Below are positions 9,756-22,011 of a stretch of DNA of 64,000 bases, one piece after another. Both the position numbers and the translations under genes were made by a program. Below the pieces are notes generated by a model, which saw nothing but the letters and a program-made list of their open reading frames with translations, was not told the DNA's origin and ran no database searches. Each line of letters opens with the position of its first letter. Position 1 is the first letter of the stretch. Origin of the DNA: Phenylobacterium soli (GTDB lineage Bacteria; Pseudomonadota; Alphaproteobacteria; Caulobacterales; Caulobacteraceae); the NCBI RefSeq assembly GCF_003254475.1, contig NZ_QFYQ01000001.1:2294001-2358000 (forward strand). Reading direction: 5' to 3'.

Positions 9756-10289
9756 ATGTCTCGTATCGGCAAGAAACCCGTCGCGATCCCGAGTGGCGTC
9801 CAGGTGACGATCTCGGGCCAGACCGTGACCGTGAAGGGCCCCAAGGGCCAGCTCGCCTGGACCCTGGCGGACGAGATCGTCCCGTCGCAGGAAGGCCAGG
9901 AGATCCTGCTCGCCAAGCGCGAGGACACCCCCCGCGCCCAGGCGATGTGGGGCCTGTCCCGCACGCTGGTGAACAACATGGTCGTGGGCGTGACCCAGGG
10001 CTACGAGCAGACCCTCGAGCTGGTCGGCGTCGGCTACCGCGCCGCGATGAAGGGCCAGGCGCTCTCCATGCAGCTCGGCTTCTCGCACGACGTGGACATC
10101 AAGCCGCCGGCGGGCGTCAGCTTCGCCGTGCCGAAGCAGACCGAGATCAAGATCTCGGGCATCGACAAGCAGCTGGTCGGCGAAACCGCCGCCCGGATCC
10201 GCCGCATCCGGCCGCCGGAGCCCTACAAGGGCAAGGGCGTGCGCTACGCGGGCGAGCAGGTCCGTCGCAAGGAAGGCAAGAAGAAGTAA
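9756..10289 (+). CDS. rplF: 50S ribosomal protein L6
   Basis: 177 residues with two related alpha/beta domains and the C-terminal signature [16 protein letters not shown]. The ATG starts one base after the rpsH stop. L6 sits near the GTPase-associated centre. Confidence 0.97.
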   Translation: MSRIGKKPVAIPSGVQVTISGQTVTVKGPKGQLAWTLADEIVPSQEGQEILLAKREDTPRAQAMWGLSRTLVNNMVVGVTQGYEQTLELVGVGYRAAMKGQALSMQLGFSHDVDIKPPAGVSFAVPKQTEIKISGIDKQLVGETAARIRRIRPPEPYKGKGVRYAGEQVRRKEGKKK

Positions 10290-10292
10290 GCC

Positions 10293-10652
10293 ATGGCGCT
10301 CTCCTCTCGCGATACCACCAAGCGTCGCGCGCAGCGTAACCGCACGCGCCTTCGCCAGCTGGCCAACGGCCGTCCGCGCCTGTCGGTCTTCCGTTCGTCG
10401 AAGAACATCTACGCCCAGATCATCGACGATGAGCGCGGCGTGACCCTGGCCGCCGCCTCTTCGCTGGAAGGCGAAGACAAGAAGGCCAAGGGCTCCGACA
10501 AGGAGGCCGCGGCCCGCGTCGGCGCGCTCGTCGCGCAGCGCGCCATCGAAAAGGGCGTCAAGGACGTCGTCTTCGATCGTGGCGGCTACATCTATCACGG
10601 CCGGGTGAAGGCGCTGGCTGACGCCGCGCGCGAAGCCGGCCTGAACTTCTAA
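10293..10652 (+). CDS. rplR: 50S ribosomal protein L18
   Basis: 119 residues with [20 protein letters not shown] and a C-terminus [16 protein letters not shown]18 binds 5S rRNA with L5 and L25-type proteins. Confidence 0.97.
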   Translation: MALSSRDTTKRRAQRNRTRLRQLANGRPRLSVFRSSKNIYAQIIDDERGVTLAAASSLEGEDKKAKGSDKEAAARVGALVAQRAIEKGVKDVVFDRGGYIYHGRVKALADAAREAGLNF

Positions 10653-10661
10653 GGAACCCCG

Positions 10662-11249
10662 ATGGCTCGCAGGAACGAAGAGCGCGGCGACCGTCGCAAT
10701 CGCGAAGAAGAACGCGACAGCGAAATCGTCGAGAAGCTGGTCCACATCAACCGCGTCGCGGCCACCGTGAAGGGCGGCCGCCGGTTCTCCTTCGCCGCCC
10801 TCATGGTGGTCGGCGATCAGAAGGGCCGCGTGGGCTTCGGTCATGGCAAGGCGCGTGAAGTGCCGGAAGCCATCCGCAAGGCGACCGAAGAAGCCAAGAA
10901 GTCGATGATCCGCGTGCCGCTGCGCGAGAGCCGCACCCTGCACCACGACGGCAACGGCCGTTGGGGCGCGGGCAAGGTCCTCGTCCGTGCGGCGCCTCCC
11001 GGCACCGGCGTCATCGCCGGCGGCCCGATGCGTGCGGTGCTCGAAACCCTGGGCGTCCAGGACGTGGTCGGCAAGTCGATGGGCTCGTCGAACCCCTACA
11101 ACATGGTGCGCGCGACCTTCGAAGCGCTGAAGGCCCAGTCTTCGCCGCGTCAGGTCGCTTCCAAGCGCGGCAAGAAGGTCTCCGACGTGATCGGCCGTCG
11201 CGCCGACGGCGCCTCGGCGGCTCAGCCGGCTGCGGACGCGGAGGGCTAA
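10662..11249 (+). CDS. rpsE: 30S ribosomal protein S5
   Basis: 195 residues with the S5 double-stranded-RNA-like domain ([20 protein letters not shown]) and the second domain [16 protein letters not shown] charged Arg/Glu-rich N-terminal stretch of about 25 residues and a short Ala-rich C-terminal tail flank the core. S5 affects decoding accuracy. Confidence 0.97.
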   Translation: MARRNEERGDRRNREEERDSEIVEKLVHINRVAATVKGGRRFSFAALMVVGDQKGRVGFGHGKAREVPEAIRKATEEAKKSMIRVPLRESRTLHHDGNGRWGAGKVLVRAAPPGTGVIAGGPMRAVLETLGVQDVVGKSMGSSNPYNMVRATFEALKAQSSPRQVASKRGKKVSDVIGRRADGASAAQPAADAEG

Positions 11250-11252
11250 TCG

Positions 11253-11435
11253 ATGGCTGGCAAGATCACCGTTCGTCAGACCGGCAGCCCGATCCGCCGC
11301 AAGAAGGACCAGCGCGCCACGCTCGTGGGCCTGGGCCTGAACCGCGTGGGCCGCGTCTCGACCCTGGAAGACACGCCCGCGATCCGCGGGATGATCGCCA
11401 AGGTCGCCCATATGGTCGAGGTGGTGGAGGGCTAA
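11253..11435 (+). CDS. rpmD: 50S ribosomal protein L30
   Basis: 60 residues, the standard bacterial L30 ([20 protein letters not shown]). It lies four bases after rpsE and in the expected place between rpsE and rplO. Confidence 0.96.
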   Translation: MAGKITVRQTGSPIRRKKDQRATLVGLGLNRVGRVSTLEDTPAIRGMIAKVAHMVEVVEG

Positions 11436-11514
11436 CCTCCACCGACCTGTCCTACATTCCATCCGCCGAGTCCGGGCCCCGCCCGGGCGATTGATCTCTT
11501 AAGGAGAGGCACTG

Positions 11515-12000
11515 ATGACCAAACTCAACGAACTCGCGCCCCGCGAAGGCTCCACCAAGGGCCGCATGCGCGTCGGCCGCGGCCCGGGCTCCGGCAAGGG
11601 CAAGACCGCCGGCCGCGGCGTGAAGGGCCAGAAGGCGCGCACCGGCGTGTCGATCGGCGGCTTCGAAGGCGGCCAGATGCCGCTGCACATGCGGATGCCG
11701 AAGCGCGGCTTCAACTCGCGCAACCGGAAGGACTTCGCCGAGGTGAACCTGTGGCGCATCGAGCAGGCGATCGCCGCCGGCAAGCTCGACGCCAAGGCCG
11801 CCATCGACGCCGAGGCGCTGGTGAAGGCCGGCGTGATCCGTCGCGTGAAGGACGGCGTGAAGCTGCTGGGCAACGGCGAGCTGAAGTCCAAGCTCAACAT
11901 CACGGTCTATTCGGCGACCGCCTCGGCCAAGGCCGCGGTCGAGAAGGCCGGCGGTTCGCTCACGACGACCAAGCCGGAAGAGGCTGCGGCGGAAGCCTGA
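11515..12000 (+). CDS. rplO: 50S ribosomal protein L15
   Basis: 161 residues with the Gly-rich N-terminus of L15 ([20 protein letters not shown], then [20 protein letters not shown]). An AAGGAGAGG Shine-Dalgarno precedes the ATG. A 79-base gap before it contains a GAGTC site. Confidence 0.97.
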   Translation: MTKLNELAPREGSTKGRMRVGRGPGSGKGKTAGRGVKGQKARTGVSIGGFEGGQMPLHMRMPKRGFNSRNRKDFAEVNLWRIEQAIAAGKLDAKAAIDAEALVKAGVIRRVKDGVKLLGNGELKSKLNITVYSATASAKAAVEKAGGSLTTTKPEEAAAEA

Positions 12001-12144
12001 TCGGCTTCCAACGCGACCACCATTCCGGTCGCGCGCCTAAAGGTCTCGATCTGAGGCGCGGACCGTCCTATCTGAGCATGACCACGCGGCCCGGCTGACT
12101 CAAGTCGGGCCGGCCTGGGCTCCAGGGGACTGAAGGGATCTCGA
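12001..12144 (+). other. rplO-secY gap with two hairpins
   Basis: No gene. Two inverted repeats are visible: GCGACC 12013-12018 with GGTCGC 12027-12032, and CGGCCCG 12087-12093 with CGGGCCG 12106-12112, the second enclosing a GACTC (GANTC) site. Neither is followed by a T tract, so they look like mRNA folding or processing elements rather than terminators. Confidence 0.4.
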
Positions 12145-13494
12145 ATGGCTTCGGCCGCCGAACAGCTTGCAGCCAACATGAACTTCGAAGCCTTCCAGAA
12201 GGCGACGGAGCTCCACCAGCGCATCTGGTTCACCCTCGGGGCGATGATCGTCTATCGCCTGGGGGCCTACATCCCGATCCCGGGCATCGACATCAACGCC
12301 TTCGCCCAGGCCTTCCAGGGCCAGGCCAAGGGCATCCTGGGCATGTTCAACATGTTCTCGGGCGGCGCCGTCTCGCGGATGGCCATCTTCGCCCTGAACG
12401 TGATGCCTTACATCTCCGCCTCGATCATCGTGCAGCTCCTCGGGACGGTCTATCCGCCGTGGGAGAAGCTGCGGAAGGAAGGCGGCGAGGCGGGGCGCAA
12501 GCAGCTCAACCAGTACACCCGCTACCTGACCGTGATCCTGGCCGTCTTCCAGTCCCTGGGCATCGCCATGGGCCTGCAGAACTCGCAGGGCATCGTCGAC
12601 CATCCGGGCCTGTTCTTCGTGCTGTCGACGGTCGTCACCCTGACCGGCGGCACCATGTTCCTGATGTGGCTGGGCGAGCAGATCACCAGCCGCGGCGTCG
12701 GCAACGGCGTCTCGCTGATCATCTTCGCCGGCATCGTCGCGGTGCTGCCGCGCTACGTCTCGCAGGCCTTCGAGCTGGCCCGCACGGGCGCCATGAGCGG
12801 TGGGGCGCTGTTCGTCATCGGCGTGCTGGTGGTGGCGGTGACGGCGGCCATCGTCTTCGTGGAGCGCTCGCAGCGCCGGCTCCTGGTGCAGTATCCGAAG
12901 CGCCAGCAGGGCAACCGCATGTTCGGCGGCGACACCTCGTTCCTGCCGCTGAAGATCAACACCTCGGGCGTGATCCCGCCGATCTTCGCCTCGTCCCTGC
13001 TGCTGCTGCCGGCGACGGTGATGGGCTTCGCGGCGACCGCGAACCTGCCCTCCTGGGCCCAGTGGCTGCCCGGCGCGGTGGGCCAGCTGCAGCACGGCCG
13101 GCCCCTCTTCATGGTGCTCTACGGCGCCCTGATCATCTTCTTCTGCTTCTTCTACACCTCGGTCGTGTTCAATCCGGACGAGACGGCGGAGAACCTGCGC
13201 AAGTACGGCGGCTTCATGCCGGGCATCCGGCCGGGCAAGCGGACGGCGGAGTATCTCGACTTCGTCCTGACGCGCCTGACGGTGATCGGCGCGGCCTACA
13301 TCACCATCGTCTGCCTGCTGCCGGAGGCCCTGATCGGGTTCTACAACGCGCCCTTCTACATGGGCGGCACCTCGATTCTGATCGTGGTCAGCGTCACCAT
13401 GGACACGGTGACCCAGATCCAGTCCCACTTGCTGGCGCACCAGTACGAAGGGCTGATCAAAAAATCCAAGCTCCGCGGGGTTCGCGGCCGCTAG
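12145..13494 (+). CDS. secY: Protein translocase channel subunit SecY
   Basis: 449 residues, ten predicted membrane helices, inner membrane. SecY forms the SecYEG pore for export and membrane insertion. Conserved segments include the plug/helix 2 region (IFALNVMPYISASIIVQLL), RGVGNGVSLIIFAGI, and the cytosolic loop YGGFMPGIRPGKRTAEYLD. It follows rplO after a 144-base gap, the usual position in the spc operon. Confidence 0.98.
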   Translation: MASAAEQLAANMNFEAFQKATELHQRIWFTLGAMIVYRLGAYIPIPGIDINAFAQAFQGQAKGILGMFNMFSGGAVSRMAIFALNVMPYISASIIVQLLGTVYPPWEKLRKEGGEAGRKQLNQYTRYLTVILAVFQSLGIAMGLQNSQGIVDHPGLFFVLSTVVTLTGGTMFLMWLGEQITSRGVGNGVSLIIFAGIVAVLPRYVSQAFELARTGAMSGGALFVIGVLVVAVTAAIVFVERSQRRLLVQYPKRQQGNRMFGGDTSFLPLKINTSGVIPPIFASSLLLLPATVMGFAATANLPSWAQWLPGAVGQLQHGRPLFMVLYGALIIFFCFFYTSVVFNPDETAENLRKYGGFMPGIRPGKRTAEYLDFVLTRLTVIGAAYITIVCLLPEALIGFYNAPFYMGGTSILIVVSVTMDTVTQIQSHLLAHQYEGLIKKSKLRGVRGR

Positions 13495-13564
13495 GTCAGC
13501 TGGGGTAGGAAACGAGTCACGCCCGGTCCCGGCAAGAGGGCCGGCGACGGAGGGGCATAGTTCG

Positions 13565-14125
13565 ATGAACCTGATCCTGTTCGGACCGCCGGCGGCGGGC
13601 AAGGGCACCCAGGCCAAGCGCCTGGTCGACGGCCGCGGCATGGTCCAGCTTTCGACCGGCGACATGCTGCGCGCGGCGATCGCCTCGGGCTCCGAGCTCG
13701 GGCAACGCGTCTCCGGCATCATGCAGCGCGGCGAGCTGGTCTCCGACGAGATCGTCATCGAGCTGATCGAGAGCCGCCTTCCCGAGGCCGAGGCCGCCGG
13801 CGGGGCCATCTTCGACGGCTTCCCCCGCACGCTCGCCCAGGCCCAGGCGCTGGACGTCATGCTCAAGGGCCGTGGCTCGCAGATCGACAAGGTCGTGCGC
13901 CTGAAGGTCGACGACGAGGCGCTGCTGCAGCGCGTCGCCGGCCGGTTCGCCGAGAGCGGCCGCCCAGACGACAATCCCGAGAGCTTCAAGGTGCGCCTGG
14001 CCGCCTACAACGAGCAGACCGCGCCGCTGCTGCCGTACTACGAGAACCAGGGCAAGCTAGTGGAAGTGGACGGCATGGGCTCCATCGAGGCCGTCGCGGG
14101 CGCCATCGACGGCGCACTGAAGTAG
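13565..14125 (+). CDS. adk: Adenylate kinase (short form)
   Basis: 186 residues. Interconverts ATP + AMP and 2 ADP in the cytosol. The P-loop is GPPAAGKGTQ (residues 7-16), and the AMP-binding STGDMLRAAI and DGFPRT motifs are present. It is shorter than the 214-residue E. coli enzyme because the LID insertion is reduced. A GGAGGGG ribosome binding site lies 12 bases before the ATG. The next gene is convergent, with four bases between the stops. Confidence 0.96.
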   Translation: MNLILFGPPAAGKGTQAKRLVDGRGMVQLSTGDMLRAAIASGSELGQRVSGIMQRGELVSDEIVIELIESRLPEAEAAGGAIFDGFPRTLAQAQALDVMLKGRGSQIDKVVRLKVDDEALLQRVAGRFAESGRPDDNPESFKVRLAAYNEQTAPLLPYYENQGKLVEVDGMGSIEAVAGAIDGALK

Positions 14126-14129
14126 GCCT

Positions 14130-16465
<2,336 letters not shown>

Positions 16466-16563
16466 CTTGAGTCACCCCCCGCAATTGCGGGGGCAGGAGA
16501 GGGCGCCCGGGCGGGCAGCGCAACCCTCTGCGACGACGCCGCATTTGCGCTGCAGATGGGCTT

Positions 16564-16582
16564 CATGGTTTCCTTAACCATG
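16564..16582. promoter_or_regulatory. Perfect 7-bp palindrome containing a TTAACCAT motif
   Basis: CATGGTT (16564-16570) and AACCATG (16576-16582) flank a TCCTT spacer. The right half reads TTAACCAT (16574-16581), a sequence reported for CtrA-linked promoters in Caulobacter. It lies about 100 bp upstream of both the reverse-strand amidohydrolase start and the rpsM promoter. Role is inference. Confidence 0.4.
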
Positions 16583-16677
16583 CTGCGCGAAGCTGAGGCG
16601 CGGTTCAGGCGTGACACGCGGGCAGGGCGGGGCCCTTGCGCGAACGGTCTTCCATTCACAAATCCTCGCATTCCGCA

Positions 16678-16705
16678 TTGACGGAAGCGAAACGATCCCT
16701 ATAAC
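16678..16705 (+). promoter_or_regulatory. Promoter of the rpsM-rpsK-rpoA operon
   Basis: TTGACG at 16678-16683, a 16-bp spacer and TATAAC at 16700-16705. It gives the 3' part of the ribosomal cluster its own transcription start, as expected since two reverse genes block read-through from adk. It shares TTGACGGAAGCGA with the S10 promoter at 2274. Confidence 0.8.
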
Positions 16706-16812
16706 GGGGCGCTTCCGCGAAAGAGCGCGAAGGACGCGTCGGTCTATGCCTCATGGTTGCAAGGCCGGGGCGCCGTTCGCGCTTCTCTTGCGTGACCAGG
16801 AGAATTCTTCAC

Positions 16813-17181
16813 GTGGCCCGTATCGCTGGCGTCAACATCCCCACCAACAAGCGCGTCGTGATCGCGCTCCAATACATCCATGGCATCGGCCCGGCGAAGG
16901 CGCGGGAGATCGTCAACAAGGTCGGCATCGAGGACGCCCGGCGCGTCAACCAGCTGACCGACCAAGAGGTCCTGCAGATCCGCGAGGCCATCGACCGTGA
17001 CTACACCGTCGAGGGTGACCTGCGTCGCGAGACCGCCGTCAACATCAAGCGGCTGATGGACCTGGCCTGCTACCGCGGCCTGCGTCACCGCAAGGGCCTG
17101 CCGGTGCGCGGTCAGCGCACCCACACCAACGCCCGCACCCGCAAGGGCCCCGCCAAGCCGATCGCCGGCAAGAAGAAGTAA
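16813..17181 (+). CDS. rpsM: 30S ribosomal protein S13
   Basis: 122 residues, the normal length, when started at the GTG at 16813 ([20 protein letters not shown]). A CAGGAGA Shine-Dalgarno lies about ten bases upstream. A longer in-frame start at 16753 would add 20 residues without family support. The C-terminal [19 protein letters not shown] is typical. Confidence 0.97.
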   Translation: MARIAGVNIPTNKRVVIALQYIHGIGPAKAREIVNKVGIEDARRVNQLTDQEVLQIREAIDRDYTVEGDLRRETAVNIKRLMDLACYRGLRHRKGLPVRGQRTHTNARTRKGPAKPIAGKKK

Positions 17182-17196
17182 GAGAGTCGATCTCCG

Positions 17197-17586
17197 ATGG
17201 CCAAGGAACCGGCGCGCGTCAAACGCCGCGAGCGCAAGAACATCACCTCGGGCGTGGCGCACGTGAACGCCTCGTTCAACAACACCATGATCACCATCAC
17301 CGACGCTCAGGGGAACACCATCTCCTGGTCGAGCGCCGGCATGATGGGCTTCAAGGGCTCCCGGAAGTCCACGCCCTACGCCGCGCAGATGGCGGCCGAG
17401 GACGCGGGCCGGAAGGCCGCCGAGCACGGCGTGCGCACCCTGGAGGTCAACATCTCCGGTCCCGGTTCGGGCCGTGAGTCCGCCCTTCGCGCCCTGCAGG
17501 CGGTGGGCATGACGATCACCACCATCCGCGATGTGACCCCCATTCCGCACAACGGCTGCCGTCCGCCCAAGCGCCGGCGCGTCTGA
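17197..17586 (+). CDS. rpsK: 30S ribosomal protein S11
   Basis: 129 residues with [17 protein letters not shown] and the C-terminal signature [19 protein letters not shown]11 lies on the 30S platform. A GAGTC site sits in the short gap before it. Confidence 0.98.
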   Translation: MAKEPARVKRRERKNITSGVAHVNASFNNTMITITDAQGNTISWSSAGMMGFKGSRKSTPYAAQMAAEDAGRKAAEHGVRTLEVNISGPGSGRESALRALQAVGMTITTIRDVTPIPHNGCRPPKRRRV

Positions 17587-17662
17587 GTAACGAAGTATCC
17601 AATCCCCTATCGCCGGACCGCGGTTGCGGCCGGCGATCCTGCGTTTCGAGGGACATGCATCC

Positions 17663-18679
17663 GTGATCGAAAGAAACTGGAACGAGCTTATCCGTCCCGA
17701 GAAGCCCGTCATCGAGACCGGCGCCGACGCGAACCGCAAGGCGCGTCTGGTGGCCGAACCGCTCGAGCGCGGGTTCGGCGTGACGCTGGGCAACAGCCTG
17801 CGCCGCGTGCTTCTCTCCTCCCTGCAAGGCGCGGCGGTGACCGCGGTGCAGATCGACGGCGTCGTGCACGAATTCTCCTCGCTGGAAGGCGTGCGTGAGG
17901 ACGTCGTCGACATCGTCCTGAACATCAAGCAGCTGGCGCTGCGCATGCACGCCGAAGGCCCGAAGCGGATGACGCTGCGCGCCACCGGCCCGGGCCCCGT
18001 CACGGCGAGCCAGATCGAGGCCCCCTCGGACATCGAGATCCTCAACGGCGACCACGTGCTCTGCACCCTGGATGACGGCGCCACCGTGCGCATGGAGTTC
18101 ACGGTCCAGACCGGCAAGGGCTACGTCCCGGCCGAGATGAACCGCCCCGAGGACGCCCCGATCGGCCTGATCGCCGTCGACGCCCTCTACTCGCCGGTCA
18201 AGCGCGTCGCCTATCGCGTCGAGCCGACCCGCCAGGGCCAGAGCCTCGACTACGACAAGCTCGTCATGGAAGTGGAGACTAACGGCGCGGTGACGCCCGT
18301 TGATGCTGTGGCCTACGCCGCGCGCATCCTCCAGGACCAGCTGCAGATCTTCATCACCTTCGAAGAGCCGAAGAAGAAGGTCGAGGGCGAGGCCAAGCCG
18401 GAGCTGCCGTTCAACCCGGCGCTGCTCAAGAAGGTCGACGAGCTCGAGCTGTCGGTCCGTTCGGCCAACTGCCTGAAGAACGACAACATCGTCTACATCG
18501 GCGACCTGATCCAGAAGACTGAAGCCGAGATGCTGCGCACGCCGAACTTCGGCCGGAAGTCTCTCAACGAGATCAAGGAAGTGCTCGCCGGCATGGGCCT
18601 CCACCTCGGCATGGACGTGCCGAACTGGCCGCCGGAGAACATCGAAGAGCTGGCGAAGAAGTTCGAAGACCAGATGTAA
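17663..18679 (+). CDS. rpoA: RNA polymerase alpha subunit
   Basis: 338 residues from the GTG at 17663 ([15 protein letters not shown]), which fits the usual alphaproteobacterial length and follows a GAGGGA ribosome binding site; an in-frame ATG at 17624 would add 13 residues. The N-terminal dimerisation domain spans about residues 1-235 and the C-terminal domain about 255-325 ([19 protein letters not shown], then [16 protein letters not shown]), which binds UP elements and activators. Confidence 0.97.
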   Translation: MIERNWNELIRPEKPVIETGADANRKARLVAEPLERGFGVTLGNSLRRVLLSSLQGAAVTAVQIDGVVHEFSSLEGVREDVVDIVLNIKQLALRMHAEGPKRMTLRATGPGPVTASQIEAPSDIEILNGDHVLCTLDDGATVRMEFTVQTGKGYVPAEMNRPEDAPIGLIAVDALYSPVKRVAYRVEPTRQGQSLDYDKLVMEVETNGAVTPVDAVAYAARILQDQLQIFITFEEPKKKVEGEAKPELPFNPALLKKVDELELSVRSANCLKNDNIVYIGDLIQKTEAEMLRTPNFGRKSLNEIKEVLAGMGLHLGMDVPNWPPENIEELAKKFEDQM

Positions 18680-18862
18680 TTCGCTTCCGCGCCGACTCCG
18701 GGCCGCTTTCGGCGGTTCGGGCCCGACGAAGCCGCAACAGCGGCGGAGGGCCCCGGCGCTTCGTGTTGACCCAGGCGGGAGCAGGCTGGGACTTGGTTAG
18801 GTCGGACGTGTGCCAGAAGATCGGCGGCGTCCAGGCGGCCCGAGCGGCCCAGGAGATATGAA

Positions 18863-19282
18863 ATGCGTCACGGTAAAGCCTATCGCAAACTGGGTCGGAC
18901 GACCGCCCACCGCACCGCCATGTTCGCCAACATGGCCGCCAGCCTGATCAAGCACGAGCAGATCGTGACCACCCTGCCGAAGGCCAAGGAGCTGCGCCCC
19001 TTCGTCGAGAAGCTGGTGACCCTCGGCAAGCGCGGCGACCTGCACGCCCGCCGCATCGCCATCAGCCGCGTCCGTGACGTGGAGCAGGTGGGCAAGCTGT
19101 TCGCGGTCCTCGGCCCGCGCTACGCCGAGCGCAACGGCGGCTACGTCCGCGTCCTTAAGGCGGGCTTCCGCCATGGCGACAACGCCCCGCTGGCGGTCAT
19201 CGAGTTCGTCGACCGCGACCCGGCTGAGAAGGGCAAGGACTCCGGTCCGGTCGCCGAGGCGAACTTCTCCGCCGAAGACTAA
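18863..19282 (+). CDS. rplQ: 50S ribosomal protein L17
   Basis: 139 residues starting [21 protein letters not shown], with the L17 core to about residue 120 and a short acidic tail. A 183-base gap separates it from rpoA, wider than elsewhere in the cluster; it contains a GACTC site but no gene. A terminator follows 27 bases after the stop. Confidence 0.97.
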   Translation: MRHGKAYRKLGRTTAHRTAMFANMAASLIKHEQIVTTLPKAKELRPFVEKLVTLGKRGDLHARRIAISRVRDVEQVGKLFAVLGPRYAERNGGYVRVLKAGFRHGDNAPLAVIEFVDRDPAEKGKDSGPVAEANFSAED

Positions 19283-19302
19283 GGTTTCAGGACCAGCCGG
19301 TC

Positions 19303-20718
19303 CTACGGGCCCCGGACGGCAACGTCCGGGGCTTTTCGTTTGCGCGAGAGGGCCAGCCACAAGAGCCAGGCGGCCGCCGCCGCCAGGCTGACGAGCGTCC
19401 CCGCGCGCTCCACGGGCAGGGTGACGCGGGTGACGCTGTGGCCGAGCGGGATGACAGGCCCCGGCCAGGGCCGGCCATCCACGCGCCAGATCGGGAAGTT
19501 GAAACGGTCGGCCGGCAGGAAGCGCTCGGGGCGCGGCAGGCGGTCGTAACCCGTCAGGCCCTTCGGGGCGGTCCCCGGCGGCATGTACTCCGGCGCGTCC
19601 TGCAGGGTCCGCTCGATCGCCTTCAGGCGCTGCGGCGCATTGGCGGCCGGCACCAGGATGGCGGCGTAGGTGGCGCTGGCGGTCCAGGCGATCACGGCGA
19701 GGCCGACGCCGAGCCTCAGCCACGCGCGAGGCGGCGGGGCGAGGGCGAGGGCGGTGACGACCGCGAACTCGGCGATGGCGAGGGCGCGGAACGGGAACTG
19801 CACCTGGCGCAGGACCGGCGCTCGCCAGAGGACGGGGACGAGGCCCGCCGCCATGGCCAGGGCGGCCAGGGCGATGGCGGCGAAGAGCCACGGCTGACCG
19901 CGCCGCCGCGCCGTCCAGAGCGTGGCCCCGGCGAGGGCGGTCAAAGCGGCGACGATCGCCAGGTGCTGCGGGGCGATGGCGCCGGACCAGAGGGTGGCGC
20001 GATCCGGCGGCAGGGCGATGTTGCCGAGCTGATCCGTCGAGATGTGACCCTGCAGGGTGAGGGCGGGGGCGAGGTAGATGGCCGCAAGACCCAGGCCGAT
20101 GGTTCCGGCGACCGCCGCGCCGGCGAGCTGGCGCATCGTCAGGCGTGTCAGCATCGGGGCGATGAGGAACAGGCTCGCCAGCACTGCCGTCGGCAGATGG
20201 GTGAGGATCAGCCCCGCATAGGCGATGGCCAGGAGGCGCGGCCGCCCCTCCATCCCGAGGGCGATGAGCGGCAGCCAGGCGAAGGCGTAGCTCTCGGCGA
20301 GCGCCGCCCGCACGTAGATGTCCGTGAGGTGGTAGGGCGCGGCCATGTAGAGGCAGGCCCAGAGGAGGGCGTGGGGCGTCTTGTCCCTCAGCCACAGCCA
20401 CATGGCGGCGCCCGAGGCGGCGAGGCCGAGGAGCGCGGCGACATTGATCGCCTGCCAGGTGGGAAGCCCCAGGAGGTCGAGGCCGCCGGCGAGATAGAAG
20501 GCGAGGGGCGGATAGAAGAAGAAGGCCGGGCTGCCGAGCCCCCGGAAGCTGCCCGGCAGCCAGCGCGGATAGAGTTCGCCCCGGGCGAGGCCTTCGGCGA
20601 ACTGCCGGGTCCAGGTGTAGTTGTAGGCGCCGCTGTCGAGGCCGTTGGCGCCGGCGATCAGAAGCGGCGCCATCAGCGCCGTCGCGACCAGCAGGATGAC
20701 CCACCAGGCCCGCGCCAA
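19303..20718 (-). CDS. Multi-pass membrane protein, GT-C glycosyltransferase-like
   Basis: 471 residues with roughly 10-12 hydrophobic helices. An N-terminal helix is followed by a periplasmic-type loop with acidic residues (LDSGAYNYTWTRQFAEGLARG), then PRWLPG and FFFYPPLAFYL. That layout resembles large membrane glycosyltransferase-like proteins (the PTPS-related/YfhO-like group), but no catalytic function can be assigned. It lies four bases after the NPP-type phosphodiesterase gene and is probably co-transcribed with it. Its 3' end contains the rplQ terminator sequence. Confidence 0.7.
   Translation of the reverse strand: MARAWWVILLVATALMAPLLIAGANGLDSGAYNYTWTRQFAEGLARGELYPRWLPGSFRGLGSPAFFFYPPLAFYLAGGLDLLGLPTWQAINVAALLGLAASGAAMWLWLRDKTPHALLWACLYMAAPYHLTDIYVRAALAESYAFAWLPLIALGMEGRPRLLAIAYAGLILTHLPTAVLASLFLIAPMLTRLTMRQLAGAAVAGTIGLGLAAIYLAPALTLQGHISTDQLGNIALPPDRATLWSGAIAPQHLAIVAALTALAGATLWTARRRGQPWLFAAIALAALAMAAGLVPVLWRAPVLRQVQFPFRALAIAEFAVVTALALAPPPRAWLRLGVGLAVIAWTASATYAAILVPAANAPQRLKAIERTLQDAPEYMPPGTAPKGLTGYDRLPRPERFLPADRFNFPIWRVDGRPWPGPVIPLGHSVTRVTLPVERAGTLVSLAAAAAWLLWLALSRKRKAPDVAVRGP
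19309..19340 (+). terminator. Terminator of the rpsM-rplQ operon
   Basis: Perfect 9-bp stem, GCCCCGGAC (19309-19317) with GTCCGGGGC (19324-19332), GGCAAC loop, then TTTTCGTTT. It overlaps the last codons of the convergent membrane protein gene on the other strand. Confidence 0.9.
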
Positions 20719-20722
20719 GGCG

Positions 20723-21958
20723 TTACGGCGCCAAGGCCGCGGCGACGTCCGCCAGGCGTCCGTCGCCGGGGTCGGGCCTCACGCCGAGGACCCGGGCGAG
20801 CAGCGGATAGACGTCGACATTGTCGAAGGTCGCCAGCCGCACGCCGGACCGAAAGGCCGGGCCATTGGCGACGAAGACGGCCTGCATCTCCGGCGCGTAG
20901 GGATCGAATCCATGGTCGCCCTTGTCGGGGTTGGGGTGGCGGGCCCGGTAGGCGTGGGTCGAGATCTCCCAGCCGGTCTCCGCCAGGCAGAAATAGGCCG
21001 GTACGCGCGGATGGTGGCCGTAGTGGTAGCGGGCCGGGATCTGCGCCTTTTGCCAGCACTGCATGTGGGCCAGCGGCCGGATCAGCGCCTTGGCGACTTC
21101 CGCCTCGTGGCCGGGGAGGGGAGACAGGGCCCAGAACGCCCCCATGGTCAGGGTGCGGGTGGCGGACATCGGCACGAGGTCGTCGGCGTAGACGACCTGT
21201 CCGGCGGGCGTGGCGGCCATGCCGTGGTCTGCGACGATCACCAGGTTGGCGTTGCGGTTGCGGGCCTTCAGCCCGGCGAGCAGGCGGGCGATGGCCGCGT
21301 CGGTGTCGGCGGCGGCGGCGTTCACCTCGGGTGAATCCGGGCCCGCGTGGTGGCCAGCGGTGTCGACCGCGTCGAAGTAGAGCGTCAGGAAGCGCGGGCG
21401 CTCGGCGGCGGGCAGGTCGAGCCAGGCGAGCGCCCGGTCGACGCGCTCGCCGGCGGGCATCTCCTGGTCGTAGGCGGCGTAGCGCGTTGGGCGGACGCCG
21501 CGGATCGGCGCCTCCGAGCCCGGCCAGAACAGGGTCCCGGTCCGCACGCCCTGCTGCTCGGCGCTGACCCAGATCGGCTTGGCGTCGTTCCACCAGCGGG
21601 CGTCGACGACCGCGGCCTTGTTCGCCATGGCGAAGACGACGCCGGGAATAGCGGGATCGACCATGTTGTTGTCGACGATGCCGTTGCGGTCCGGCCGCAG
21701 GCCCGTGACCAGGGCGTAGTGGTTCGGGAAGGTCTTGGACGGGAAGGAGGGGCGCATCTCGCCGCGGACGCCGCGGGCCGCCAGGGCCGAGAGGGTGGGA
21801 GTGACGCCGCGGTCGAGATAATCGGCGCGGAAGCCGTCGATCGAGATCAGGACCATGACCGGCGCTTCGGCAGATTTCTCCGGCGGCGACCGCGGAACCG
21901 TCGCGCAGGCGGCGAGGGCCAGGGCCAGGCTGAAGGCGACGAGGACTCGGCGGAGCAT
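20723..21958 (-). CDS. Lipoprotein nucleotide pyrophosphatase/phosphodiesterase (NPP-type, alkaline phosphatase fold)
   Basis: 411 residues. The N-terminus has a lipobox (LAAC, Cys18), so it is membrane-anchored in the periplasm. Metal and catalytic residues of the NPP family are visible: D41 in SIDGF, nucleophile T76 in SFPSKTFPNH with H80, DTAGHHAGPDS, and VADHGMA. The family cleaves phosphodiester or pyrophosphate bonds of nucleotides or phospholipids; the substrate is unknown here. It is first of a two-gene unit with the downstream membrane protein and divergent from the glyoxalase operon. Confidence 0.9.
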   Translation of the reverse strand: MLRRVLVAFSLALALAACATVPRSPPEKSAEAPVMVLISIDGFRADYLDRGVTPTLSALAARGVRGEMRPSFPSKTFPNHYALVTGLRPDRNGIVDNNMVDPAIPGVVFAMANKAAVVDARWWNDAKPIWVSAEQQGVRTGTLFWPGSEAPIRGVRPTRYAAYDQEMPAGERVDRALAWLDLPAAERPRFLTLYFDAVDTAGHHAGPDSPEVNAAAADTDAAIARLLAGLKARNRNANLVIVADHGMAATPAGQVVYADDLVPMSATRTLTMGAFWALSPLPGHEAEVAKALIRPLAHMQCWQKAQIPARYHYGHHPRVPAYFCLAETGWEISTHAYRARHPNPDKGDHGFDPYAPEMQAVFVANGPAFRSGVRLATFDNVDVYPLLARVLGVRPDPGDGRLADVAAALAP

Positions 21959-22011
21959 GGGCCGAGCCTAGGGGGCGAATGCGACGCTTCCTAGCAGCCG
22001 TTGCGAGGGGC

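Noticed and set aside
18680-18862. Separate rplQ promoter at TTGACC (18766)
   Set aside because: No acceptable -10 at 16-18 bp. The gap has a GACTC site and weak hairpins only.
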